Positions 1-8,728 of a DNA stretch of 37,038 nt are shown here, piece after piece. Source of the stretch: Microcaldota archaeon. Lineage in GTDB: Archaea > Micrarchaeota > Micrarchaeia > Anstonellales > Bilamarchaeaceae. A program made the translations under genes and the position numbers. Location of the stretch: assembly GCA_030613375.1 (NCBI GenBank), contig JAUWMC010000007.1, positions 1 to 37,038 of the forward strand, given 5' to 3'. The notes below the pieces were generated by a model. The model saw only the letters and a program-made list of their open reading frames with translations. It was not told where the DNA came from and searched no databases. Position 1 is the first letter of the stretch, and every line of letters starts with the position of its first letter.

Positions 1-3000
1 ATTTGCATTGTAGAATATTTTTCTGTTCCCACCACCGAGATATGTAGCTGCTATGTGGTACCATGTACTTGTGGAAACTGTGGAGGTTGTAAATTCACCT
101 ACGTTTCCTCCCACATCCATCTCAATTCCTGCGTGGCTTGCATCATCGAATACTAAGCCATAGGCTATCCAGGGGTCATCATCTAAGGGAGTGGATTTGG
201 ATACTATTCGTGCATATGCATCTACGCTGGATGGGTTTATCCAGGCTTCAAGGGTTAGGGCAGTTGTCAGGTCTAGTGTGGAATGGTCCAGTATATCTAT
301 GAACTCGCTTCCTGAGAAGCTGTAGCAGCCATCCACTTTTCCTGAGGTTGCAGTTGCACCTGTGTTTGTTCCGTTGTTTCCGTATTTGGTGGAGTCGTAT
401 ATTGTTCCGGAGGTTTCCTGGAGGTGGTGGACCATTACGTAATCGTTGTCCCAGACCCCTGTTGCGTTTTCGCCGGTAGCTGCTGCGGAGTTATTGTAGT
501 ACATGCAAATTGAGTTGTTTCCTGTTGAAAGGGTTGGGATTCCAATCCAGATGTCGGCTTTGCTTCCGGTGTAGTTTTCAAGCTCATATGCGAGTATTGT
601 GGAGCCACCGGAAGAGCAGTTTCCATTTATGAATCTTAGGTCATCGTAATCTGCTTGCATGTCTGAATCGTAAGTAAGATTTATGTAAGCCGGGAACTGT
701 GTGAGGGCTGCTATGGTGCCTGCACTTGAGATATTTATGTCTTTTCTTTTTTTCCAGCTGGAGTTCCACCAGCCTGCCTGGTTGTGGGCGTATTCTGTGT
801 TTTCTCCAAAATCGAATTTTATGTCGTGTTTTCCGAAAGTGAATACTCTGCTGGTTTCGTATCCTGTTTCTGTGCATTCGTAATCTTTTATGAATACTGA
901 ACCGTAGGACCATTCATAGCTTACTGGGGTGCTTCCGCATTTTATTTCAAGGAATTCAAGGTCTTGCTCTTCACCTTCCCAGGTGGTTGTTCCTACTGGG
1001 AAGATTCTGAGATCTGCTCTTCCTTCTGTATTGAACATTACTGTCCAGTTTCCTCCTATTGCTGGGTAGGATTGGGGGTTAAGAATATGGATTAATGCTT
1101 CGGCTTGTTCTTGTATTGTTGGGCTCATTGGTGGTGCCATGCTCTGTTGGGGCTCATCTTCTACATCAGGGTCTACTAATTCAACTATGTGATTTGGGCC
1201 TCCGGGTTCTGAAAGGGTTGCATTGACTGCTGCATTGTATGTGTTGTTTAGTTGGGAATCTGACTCTGGGCCGCGGGAGTGCAGGAATGAATCTATGATT
1301 ACTATGTCACCTTCATTGTATGTTGCATTGGGGTCAGTGCTTGAGTATCTGAATGTGACGTTTAAACCCATGTAAACGTAGGCGTATTTTGAGCCGTTGT
1401 AGGTGTAGCCGGTTGCTTCTGCCCACCAGGTGTAGTTTCCTGCATACATCTTTGCGCTTGCTGAATTTGTTCCATCCCAGCTGAGGGTTGCAATTCCACT
1501 TCCATCTGTTGCATCTGAACCGAGTTCTATGTTGTTTTGTCCTGAGATTACAGGGTCTGTAAGGTTTGCATAAAATGTAACTGTTACTCCGCTTGAGCTG
1601 TTGCTTAGTTGTGCTGTGAGGGTTTGGGAGTCTGGTGCTGTTGCATTTACCGAGTCTCTGTCTATGGAGCTTCCATCTGCTGGGGAGGTGGGAGTTATTA
1701 CATCTACTTCAACTACTGTGCAGCTTGCTGTGATTAGGTCTCCGGTTGGGTCTTGTGTTGAAGTTACTGTGTAGTTTGCTTCGTAGTAGCCTCCTGATTG
1801 TGCTACTCCTGGGGAGCAGTTGAATTCTACCTGCTGGGTTGCCTGGTGGCTCATGGTTCCGATTGAAGTTGGGTAGGCGTTCATGAAACTTGTTCCGTTT
1901 CCGGTTGTTTCTGTTACGGTTACTGCTGAGTTTGCACCGTAGGCTGTTATTAGGGCATCTTTATTTTCGGTTGTGCCTGGGGTTACTGAGCCTATATCTA
2001 GGGTTGACTGGTTCCATAAGAGGTATGAGGCGTTAATTATGCAATTTACTGTGATTGTATCTCCGCCTAAATCTTCATCGGAAATTACGCTGAATACTGC
2101 GGAGAAGGAGCCGGTTGAGGAATTGGAGCAGGTGAAGTTTGCAACGAACTGTTGGGTGTCACTCATGTCAATTCCATTTACCCAGTCGTTGGTGATTTCT
2201 GTGCAGTCGCCGGAATCGCAGGTTACGTTTACGTTGGTGTTTGTGTAGTTGGAGGTTATGTTTGCGGAGCCTGTGAGGTTTCCTTCGGACTGGAAGCCTT
2301 CGCCTAAGTCTAAGGTGGACTGGTTCCATGAAACTCTTCCATCCCCGCTTGTAACGTTGATTGGGATTATGCTAAACCAAGAGGTATTTGAGGTTGTGTT
2401 TACGAAGCCTCCAAAGGGGTAAGCTATTAACTCCAGAGAATCTCCGGCTGTTGCTTCGTAAATTACTGTTACTGTGTTTGTTCCAAAGCTTCCGGTTCCT
2501 GTACCAGTGTCTGCTGTTCCTCTTGTGTACATTGTCTGGTTGGAAGGGTGGATGTTGGTTACTCCGTTCTTTCTAATGAATGAATCTATTACGTGTCTTT
2601 CATTAAGGTAATCATCACTGCAGCCAAAGGTGTAGCTTATTTCGTACCAGCCCCCATTTACAAAAGTGATGTTGTCTGCTTCGGGGTGCGAATATGAATC
2701 ACCTACAATATCATCTGTGTCGAACTCTATTGCTCCTTCAGTTCCTTCTGCAATCTGCTGTTGCCCCCCTTCTTCATGGGTCTGGAATATGTCAACTGTG
2801 TTTAGTTTTTCTACAAGAATCCAGTTCATGTCTGCTGTAGTATCATGTTGTCCGGTTCCATCCACATTCTTTAAATCTACTCTTACTTCCACATACTCTA
2901 AGGCTGTGAGATTTACTAGGAGTACACCTGTATTGTGGTTCTGGTCTCCGTTTGTTGAGCTTCCTTCATCACGTACGTAAGAGTAAACAATGCTTGGGGT

Positions 3001-4797
3001 GATGTTCGTATCTCCGTTCTTTCTTAGCCAGGTTCTTACGATTCTTCTGTCTCCTGCCCCTATGAGTTTTGTGTTTACTGTGTAGTAGATTTTGTACCAG
3101 CCGGCATCATCTACTTGTATAGAAGTTCCTGAGTGGGTAAATCCATCTCCTACTGTTGTATTAGAATCCATTCCTACTGTCTGAGGAGTGTTTATGTCCA
3201 ATCCTCCGGTAGAATCATAGATTTGGGCAACATCCCGCTCTATTTTTTGTGCGTATATCCAGGAATCGGATGCGGTTACTGTGGCTCCTGCCTGTCCGTG
3301 CTCTTTTGTTCCTACAAGAGTAATATTATCTCCTGCTGAAGCATTTACTAAGAGGGTTGCTGAATTGGAGCATTTGTTCCTGTCTGTTTCTGTATCTCTT
3401 ACGTAGCATTTTGTTTCTGAAGGGGTTACTGCTACTCCATTTTTGATTATCCAGTTGCGCATTATTGCCCTATTATCTGCTCCGGTAGAGAGCCATGTTG
3501 TTCCATAGGATACTTTGTACCAGCCATCTTCTTCAACTGTGAGATTTGCATCTATTGTGTGGCTGAAATTGCCCCCGATTGTGGTTTCCCCTGCCATGTT
3601 TACTGAGATTGTTACAGTATCGCCATCCTGCCCATATGTGGTATCATAAATTTGTGCAATGCTCTCATTTGCGCCTGCCTGATTGTGCGCATAAGCAACC
3701 TCGTTCCCGAAACTGAACATGAGATGGTGCTTCCCTGAAGTGAGGACTTTGGAGGTTTCATATCCTGTTTCGTTGCAGGAATAGTTTTCCAAAAAGACAG
3801 AACAATTCCCGGAAATAGAACAATCCCCGCCAAGCCAGGTGTAATCAAGGCTTTGGTTGCCACACTTGATTTCCAGGAATTTAAGGTCGTAACCTGAATC
3901 AGAGTAGTTGGTCCAGGTGGTGCTGTTTATTGCGGTTATTGTAAGGTTGGCAATTCCGGTTGTATTGAACATCACTGTCCAGTTTCCGCCTACTATGGGA
4001 TAGCTTTGGATGTTCAGGACCGTGATTTCTACTTCAAAGGTCTGATTGGAAAGGTGGGGGACGGTCCATTGCAGTTTGTCAATCAGGCCATTATTGTTTA
4101 AATCAAGAAACTCAACTGAATAATCTGGATTGGATGTTATGTCCAGGCGCTCTGTGCCCACTAAATGGTAAATATGAATGCTCTGCCGGAAGGTTTCTTT
4201 TATGGATGCAGAAACAGCAACATTTTCATAATGGAATTCTGAGCCTACGGTAATGCGCGTTACTCCCTGGCGAATAAATTCACCCCTGATGAAAACGGGC
4301 TTTGAAGCAACATAATTTTGCACGTGCTCAATTCGTTCCGACCCCCGCAAAACAGGGCCTGCATCACGGAAGGGGAGCCAGGCTGCACTAAGGCTGGGCT
4401 CAGAATCAGGAAATAATCCTGGGGGTTTTGGTCCCTGCTGTTCTGGGGCATTCTTAGGGGGTTCTTCCTGCTCTTCGGATTCAGTAAAATTGAGAAATTC
4501 ATCCACATCAACAAATTCCTCTTTGGTTGTTTGGTTGTTTTGGGTTTCATTCGTAAAATTGAGAAATTCATTCACATCAACAAATTCCTCTTTGGTTGTT
4601 TGGTTGTTTTGGGTTTCATTCGTAAGATTGAGAAATTCATCTATGCCTACAAAGCCGGTGATATTTTCGGGGATGGTGCCGTTGGCAAAGGGGGTGTCAT
4701 TAACCAAGCCCGCACTGGAAAAGAGAACTATGAAAATCAATAACATTGGGAGGTATTGGATATGAGAACTCCGGATAGCAGGGCCTGTTTCACCCAT
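1..4797 (-). CDS. Giant secreted surface adhesin with DUF2341 and LamG domains (partial, C-terminus off the left edge)
   Basis: The minus strand is open from the ATG at 4797 to base 1 without a stop (1599 codons), so the 3' end lies outside the window. Residues 16-33 form a signal-peptide-like hydrophobic stretch. Residues about 33-108 carry ten N-x-S/T sequons, partly inside a 23-residue tandem repeat. A module with 'QSYP' and 'GGNWTVMFNT' occurs twice (about 259-378 and 1239-1338). Three C1q/TNF-like jelly-roll repeats follow the first copy (about 380-812; 'DGWYKVSYG', 'AGWYKIYYT', 'GGWYEISYT'), then two Ig-like repeats with 'WNQSTLD'. A DUF2341 domain starts near 1337 ('WWNSSWKKRKDI') and leads into a LamG/concanavalin-like fold ('DSTKYGNNGT', 'WYHIAATY'). 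The family is typical of archaeal cell-surface or adhesion proteins. It is divergent from the Cys-rich protein at 4850 and shares its promoter. Ligand and anchoring are unknown. Confidence 0.85.
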   Translation of the reverse strand, partial: MGETGPAIRSSHIQYLPMLLIFIVLFSSAGLVNDTPFANGTIPENITGFVGIDEFLNLTNETQNNQTTKEEFVDVNEFLNFTNETQNNQTTKEEFVDVDEFLNFTESEEQEEPPKNAPEQQGPKPPGLFPDSEPSLSAAWLPFRDAGPVLRGSERIEHVQNYVASKPVFIRGEFIRQGVTRITVGSEFHYENVAVSASIKETFRQSIHIYHLVGTERLDITSNPDYSVEFLDLNNNGLIDKLQWTVPHLSNQTFEVEITVLNIQSYPIVGGNWTVMFNTTGIANLTITAINSTTWTNYSDSGYDLKFLEIKCGNQSLDYTWLGGDCSISGNCSVFLENYSCNETGYETSKVLTSGKHHLMFSFGNEVAYAHNQAGANESIAQIYDTTYGQDGDTVTISVNMAGETTIGGNFSHTIDANLTVEEDGWYKVSYGTTWLSTGADNRAIMRNWIIKNGVAVTPSETKCYVRDTETDRNKCSNSATLLVNASAGDNITLVGTKEHGQAGATVTASDSWIYAQKIERDVAQIYDSTGGLDINTPQTVGMDSNTTVGDGFTHSGTSIQVDDAGWYKIYYTVNTKLIGAGDRRIVRTWLRKNGDTNITPSIVYSYVRDEGSSTNGDQNHNTGVLLVNLTALEYVEVRVDLKNVDGTGQHDTTADMNWILVEKLNTVDIFQTHEEGGQQQIAEGTEGAIEFDTDDIVGDSYSHPEADNITFVNGGWYEISYTFGCSDDYLNERHVIDSFIRKNGVTNIHPSNQTMYTRGTADTGTGTGSFGTNTVTVIYEATAGDSLELIAYPFGGFVNTTSNTSWFSIIPINVTSGDGRVSWNQSTLDLGEGFQSEGNLTGSANITSNYTNTNVNVTCDSGDCTEITNDWVNGIDMSDTQQFVANFTCSNSSTGSFSAVFSVISDEDLGGDTITVNCIINASYLLWNQSTLDIGSVTPGTTENKDALITAYGANSAVTVTETTGNGTSFMNAYPTSIGTMSHQATQQVEFNCSPGVAQSGGYYEANYTVTSTQDPTGDLITASCTVVEVDVITPTSPADGSSIDRDSVNATAPDSQTLTAQLSNSSSGVTVTFYANLTDPVISGQNNIELGSDATDGSGIATLSWDGTNSASAKMYAGNYTWWAEATGYTYNGSKYAYVYMGLNVTFRYSSTDPNATYNEGDIVIIDSFLHSRGPESDSQLNNTYNAAVNATLSEPGGPNHIVELVDPDVEDEPQQSMAPPMSPTIQEQAEALIHILNPQSYPAIGGNWTVMFNTEGRADLRIFPVGTTTWEGEEQDLEFLEIKCGSTPVSYEWSYGSVFIKDYECTETGYETSRVFTFGKHDIKFDFGENTEYAHNQAGWWNSSWKKRKDINISSAGTIAALTQFPAYINLTYDSDMQADYDDLRFINGNCSSGGSTILAYELENYTGSKADIWIGIPTLSTGNNSICMYYNNSAAATGENATGVWDNDYVMVHHLQETSGTIYDSTKYGNNGTNTGATATSGKVDGCYSFSGSEFIDILDHSTLDLTTALTLEAWINPSSVDAYARIVSKSTPLDDDPWIAYGLVFDDASHAGIEMDVGGNVGEFTTSTVSTSTWYHIAATYLGGGNRKIFYNAN
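4484..4647. repeat. 69-bp tandem repeat, two full copies and a partial third
   Basis: Copies at 4484-4552 and 4553-4621 are nearly identical, and a third truncated copy runs from 4622 to about 4647. The period of 69 bp is exactly 23 codons of the minus-strand adhesin. Each unit encodes a serine-poor, Asn/Thr/Glu-rich segment with three sequons (N-F/L-T, N-E-T, N-Q-T) and an acidic half (EEFVDV). The near identity of the copies suggests a recent in-frame duplication, so copy number may vary between strains. Confidence 0.95.
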
Positions 4798-4819
4798 TGA
4801 AGTGATTTAGACCACAGTA

Positions 4820-4827
4820 TTTATAAA
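4820..4827. promoter_or_regulatory. Shared palindromic TATA box for the divergent surface-protein genes
   Basis: TTTATAAA is its own reverse complement. Its centre (4823.5) is 26.5 nt from the ATG at 4850 on the plus strand and 26.5 nt from the ATG at 4797 on the minus strand. That is the spacing expected when transcription starts at the ATG itself, so both mRNAs are predicted to be leaderless. No second TATA candidate of similar quality is present in the 52-bp intergenic space. Confidence 0.75.
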
Positions 4828-4849
4828 GATTAATTGTATCTTGTAAGTA

Positions 4850-6994
4850 ATGAAAAGCCTTTTCGGGCTATTGGCAATAATTGGCGTGATATTCTCTATT
4901 GCGAATGTTACAACTGAGGGAGGGAATGTAACTGGGCTGTTTCTGGATACGATCGAGAGCACTGGACAGTGGGATGGGTTATATGGGGAAGTTGATTTAG
5001 GTTCAGGGCTTATATACACCCATTTTACAATGGGGGGAAACATCTCTCCGCTGGATATGCTTGCACAAAACCCTCCATGTAGTTACAGCTGGCTTTCGAT
5101 GAATGTAATTGCGGTAAATTCAAGTATGATGACTTTTCCGCTTGCGGCTGGAAATCTGACAGAGCTTGATGCATTTATTGGGAGTGGGCAAAATGGCAGC
5201 GACACATTCACTTCATTAAGTGATTTTACGCTAACATACGGGGAATATAGTGATGTGCCAACCACCTATACTTATGCGAATGGGGGGCCTTCCCCGGATT
5301 TCATGGAAGGGTACCTGAATGATGCGTCAGGGAATCTTGTTTTTGTTGCTAATGTGGTGAACAATCGTCCGGACTGGAACGGAAGCACAAGCGATTATCA
5401 GATTATGCTCCCGAATAATGGTAGCGCAGTTCAGTATTGGATTTGGGTTGATGTGGATTATACCTGCAGCTCCGGTCCGGGGGGCCGGGACCACAAGCTT
5501 TTCATTCCGCCAATAGGCACATATACTGTTGATGCGGGAGAAACATTTAACTTTGGAGTAACAGTGGAGAACAGGGGGGATTACCGGGAAAATGATGTCG
5601 TTGCCAGTATCCTGAATTGCCCTGCAGGATTCAGTTGTGGAACCGGGAACATCTCCAGGATACTGCGCGGGGAAGAGGGTGAAGTGGCTATTCCGATTAC
5701 TTCCGGGCCGCCTGGCTCCTACCTGCTTACGGTGTGTGCGGAAAACGATTATGTAGAGTATTGCAGGGATTTCACCCTGAATGTGCTTCCGGAATGTGAT
5801 GAGGGGGATGGATGTGAGGGAGACGAATATTGCAAAAATGGGGAATGGGTGAAAAAGCATGATGCGGGGGGAGAATGTGAAGATGATTGTGAGTGCCTCA
5901 GCGGATTATGCAAAGATGGAATTTGCGTCCTCTGCGAAACAGATGAGGACTGTGAGGCTAATAAGGAATGCTCAGACGGGGTCTGTAAAAAAGTTGTGTG
6001 CCCATGCGGGATTGTAAAAAATCATGAATGCATTCCGTATGAATGCTGCTCGGATTCAGATTGTGAATCTGATGAGTTTTGCATAAACCTGGAATGTGTG
6101 CTTAAGGAATTGGAAATTATACTTATTGATGGGGAGTTGATTGTTGGTGAGGAAGGGCTTTTCCAGATTGTGAACAATAAGGGGGCAGAAGTTCCGTTTG
6201 CAGATGTATTTACAAATGAGGAAGACACCAGTGCTGATGAGCATGGATATGCATCGCTTCCGTTTACTCCAGATGGGCTTGTGTATGCGGATACGGAAGG
6301 GTACCAGCAGGTTGCGAAACTTTTTGATGTGATCCAGATTGGGGTTATTGAGATTCTTGCTGAAGATGTGATGGTTGGGGAGGAAACTACTATTACTATT
6401 GTTGACCAATATGGGGACCCGATTGTGGGTGCAGAAGTAACTATTGAAGGAAATGTTTTGATTACTGATGAAAACGGGCAGGTAAAATATACTTTCGATG
6501 AACCTGGGATCAAGAAAATAATGGCATTTAAGCCAGGATATTTGATAGGTAATACTGAATTAAGTGTTGGAGAACCTGGAATATTTCCAGCAGAAGGAGT
6601 GTGCAGGTTCCCATTCTGGCTTAGGTGGTTCAGCATTCCTGCTCCGGATATCATGTACCTTTGGATTTTCTCGTTGGTGCTGGCTACCATCAACTTCTTT
6701 GCATTCCAGAAGAGAATAAAGAGGGACTTCCTGAAACATCTGCTGAAACAGGGACTGGGGAGTTGGAAGGCAGAGCTGAAAAGCAGGAACCGAGATATGC
6801 ACTTCAAGAGCCTGGTTTATTCATTCCTTCCCCTCCTTCTTGCACTTCCAGGAGTTTACGTATTGAATATTTGTTTCATGAGCAATATTGTGATACTTGA
6901 AACAATTGCAGAAGCTGCAGTCATACTGAAAAGAAAGTTTGGAAAGAAAGTGAAAATAGATGAAGAATTAGAAGAAATGATGGAAGAAGTTTAG
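4850..6994 (+). CDS. Secreted, cysteine-rich, membrane-anchored surface protein
   Basis: 714 residues. Residues 1-18 are a signal peptide. The N-terminal part (about 20-215) is sequon-rich and unrecognised. Residues about 220-313 look like a CARDB/APHP-type beta-sandwich ('AGETFNFGVTVENRGDY'). Residues 316-416 hold 20 cysteines in about 100 positions in a 'D-C-x-x-x-x-x-C' style resembling small disulfide-rich modules. Two Ig/carboxypeptidase-regulatory-like repeats follow (about 420-575; 'VDQYGDPIVGAEVTI'). Hydrophobic segments at 601-620 and 654-693 flank a basic stretch, so the C-terminus is membrane-embedded with a charged tail. The start is the first ATG, 26.5 nt from the shared TATA box. 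Divergence from the giant adhesin suggests coordinated expression and perhaps partnership at the surface (inference). Its stop codon abuts that of the next minus-strand gene. I do not recognise a named family for the full protein. Confidence 0.8.
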   Translation: MKSLFGLLAIIGVIFSIANVTTEGGNVTGLFLDTIESTGQWDGLYGEVDLGSGLIYTHFTMGGNISPLDMLAQNPPCSYSWLSMNVIAVNSSMMTFPLAAGNLTELDAFIGSGQNGSDTFTSLSDFTLTYGEYSDVPTTYTYANGGPSPDFMEGYLNDASGNLVFVANVVNNRPDWNGSTSDYQIMLPNNGSAVQYWIWVDVDYTCSSGPGGRDHKLFIPPIGTYTVDAGETFNFGVTVENRGDYRENDVVASILNCPAGFSCGTGNISRILRGEEGEVAIPITSGPPGSYLLTVCAENDYVEYCRDFTLNVLPECDEGDGCEGDEYCKNGEWVKKHDAGGECEDDCECLSGLCKDGICVLCETDEDCEANKECSDGVCKKVVCPCGIVKNHECIPYECCSDSDCESDEFCINLECVLKELEIILIDGELIVGEEGLFQIVNNKGAEVPFADVFTNEEDTSADEHGYASLPFTPDGLVYADTEGYQQVAKLFDVIQIGVIEILAEDVMVGEETTITIVDQYGDPIVGAEVTIEGNVLITDENGQVKYTFDEPGIKKIMAFKPGYLIGNTELSVGEPGIFPAEGVCRFPFWLRWFSIPAPDIMYLWIFSLVLATINFFAFQKRIKRDFLKHLLKQGLGSWKAELKSRNRDMHFKSLVYSFLPLLLALPGVYVLNICFMSNIVILETIAEAAVILKRKFGKKVKIDEELEEMMEEV

Positions 6995-8719
6995 CTACTT
7001 CCTCTTTTTTCCGCCTTTTTTTCTGGAAGATTTCTTTGGAGATCTTTTTAGTTTCTTTGCATCTTCCATGATCCTTTTGCGCTGGGAAGCTTTTTCTTCA
7101 ACTGAAGCTTTGTGCCTCTTGCTCTTTTCTTTTGCAGTTGCAACAATTTCCTCGAATTCCTCGCCTTCTTCGCTCATCTGCCTGTATTTAGACATCAGCT
7201 CTGAGCTTTCGCGCATCAACTGCTTTATGCGGTCGCGTACCTCAGTAATCTTTTCATCAATGCTTGATTCTTCCATTTCAAGCGCTCCAAGGTCCTCACG
7301 ATATTTGCCTTCAGCAGTATCAAGTTCTTTTAGGTATTTGCGCACGTATTCGATTTCTGCTGCTTTCTTTATGCGCTCTAATTCCCCCTCACTTTCCTGG
7401 ACATAATCCTGAATTTCGTCCATCTTGACCTGGTAATCATCAGAGTAATCCTTAAACCAGCCCTCGATTTTTTCTATTTTTTCTAGTTCCCCACGAAGTT
7501 CTTCAAGACTGCGCATTCTCCTTTCCAAGGTAGACTGAATATGCTCAACACGCTCGGAGATTATTGTGCGGGAATCAACAAGGTCATCAAGAGATTCTTC
7601 AACTTCCCGGACCTTTTCTTCCATGTCATCTATTGCAATCCTTCCCGCATCAAGGGTTTCCTTGAGCTGGGATTCTGTATGGTTCATAGATTGGAGCATA
7701 TCGCGAAGCTGCATCATACGACTCCTGTCGCGCATTACTTCGTCTTCACCTTTTGCAAGCTCACTGTCAAGCTCCTCGCTTGCGCCCCTGAGGTTGCTCC
7801 ATCCCTCATCAAGGCCCTTCTTGGTTTTGGAAAGCACTGCGCCTGCTTCTAAATCGAACTTCTTGAGTGCTTCCTGCATCTGGTCTATCTCATCTATTTT
7901 TCCTGGGAGGGTGGCCATGCGCTCTTTTGCCTCAAGAATCCTCTTCTCTTTTTCAAGGAGTGCATACTCTAAATTGTCGATGCTTGCTTCGAATTCCTTT
8001 TCCAATGAGAGGAATCCTTCCCTATGAATTCTTTCCTTTTCGCTTTCAAGGGTTTTGATCTCTTCCTTTCCTTCTCGGATAAGGTAGAGGTAATCATCAA
8101 GACGTTCCCTTAGCTGGGTGGTCTGCCTAGGATGGAGTTTTAGGTATTTGCTTTTTTCAAGCTTCTTTTTCATGGGCTTGGAAGGCTCTGTAACTACAGG
8201 CATTGGTGGAAGGGCTTCAACTTTATGGGCAGGCCGGGGTTCTTCAATCACTACTGTAAGAGGTTCATCCTCAAGCTTGAGTTTAGGAACTTCCTTACTG
8301 CTTTTTTTTGCGGGTTTCTTGGATTTTTTCTTGCCAAGAATCCCTGAGAAAATTGATTTTTGCTTTGGGCGAAGGGGGGCAATCTGCCCAATTTCATCTT
8401 CAAGATTTATAGGTGCCTCTTCAGTTATCTGAAGCTCTATTTCTTCGGGCTCTTCCCTAATAGACTTTGAGTATTTAGGTTTCTTGGGAACAGGAACTTC
8501 GTCCATTACCCAAGATGCATAAAGCGAGCCCATTCTGTGGACAAGGTTTACAACGCCTTCTTCCTCAAGAATATGGAGCCATTTTTCCACTTCCTTGCGG
8601 TTCATTTTCAGTTCTTTTGAAAGTTTTCCAACTTCCACGTCTTTTCGTGTAGAAAGTATGTCAATGAGCTTATCTATGTCCGTTGCAATAAGAAAGTCTT
8701 CCTCATCAACACCTATCAA
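6995..8719 (-). CDS. Winged-helix plus long coiled-coil protein with basic tail, function unknown
   Basis: 574 residues. Residues about 10-70 look like a winged helix-turn-helix ('VGKLSKELKMNRKEVEKWLH'). Residues about 75-190 form a Lys/Pro-rich, probably disordered linker. Residues about 195-535 are a nearly continuous charged heptad-type coiled coil. The last about 25 residues are Lys/Arg/Ser-rich ('KSSRKKGGKKRK'). The start is TTG at 8719: the upstream in-frame stop is at 8731-8729 and a GAGGTG Shine-Dalgarno (8730-8725) sits 5 nt ahead. The ATG at 8723 is out of frame and stops at once. The gene follows the L10e gene after 9 bp, so the two are probably co-transcribed. The shape (DNA-binding head, long rod, basic tail) would suit a nucleoid or cytoskeletal role, but this is only inference. 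Confidence 0.75.
   Translation of the reverse strand: MIGVDEEDFLIATDIDKLIDILSTRKDVEVGKLSKELKMNRKEVEKWLHILEEEGVVNLVHRMGSLYASWVMDEVPVPKKPKYSKSIREEPEEIELQITEEAPINLEDEIGQIAPLRPKQKSIFSGILGKKKSKKPAKKSSKEVPKLKLEDEPLTVVIEEPRPAHKVEALPPMPVVTEPSKPMKKKLEKSKYLKLHPRQTTQLRERLDDYLYLIREGKEEIKTLESEKERIHREGFLSLEKEFEASIDNLEYALLEKEKRILEAKERMATLPGKIDEIDQMQEALKKFDLEAGAVLSKTKKGLDEGWSNLRGASEELDSELAKGEDEVMRDRSRMMQLRDMLQSMNHTESQLKETLDAGRIAIDDMEEKVREVEESLDDLVDSRTIISERVEHIQSTLERRMRSLEELRGELEKIEKIEGWFKDYSDDYQVKMDEIQDYVQESEGELERIKKAAEIEYVRKYLKELDTAEGKYREDLGALEMEESSIDEKITEVRDRIKQLMRESSELMSKYRQMSEEGEEFEEIVATAKEKSKRHKASVEEKASQRKRIMEDAKKLKRSPKKSSRKKGGKKRK
7005..7022 (+). terminator. T-runs likely terminating the 4850-6994 transcript
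   Basis: T6 (7005-7010) and T7 (7016-7022) lie 11-28 nt beyond the plus-strand stop codon. Archaeal RNA polymerase terminates at U-tracts without needing a hairpin. The same bases encode the Lys/Arg-rich C-terminal tail of the opposing gene, so the element is inside coding sequence. Confidence 0.45.
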
Positions 8720-8728
8720 GCATACACC

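Noticed and set aside
4490-4765. Plus-strand reading frames with repeated 'EKFIHINKFLFG'-type peptides
   Set aside because: They are antisense shadows of the 69-bp repeat of the adhesin and have no promoter or ribosome site.
1-4797. The lack of a listed complete reading frame in the first 4.8 kb suggested a broken gene or non-coding region
   Set aside because: Translation of the minus strand is open without interruption from 4797 to base 1; it simply has no stop inside the window.
8717-8723. ATG at 8723 as start of the coiled-coil protein
   Set aside because: It is in another frame and meets a stop after five codons; the TTG at 8719 is the first start in the open frame.
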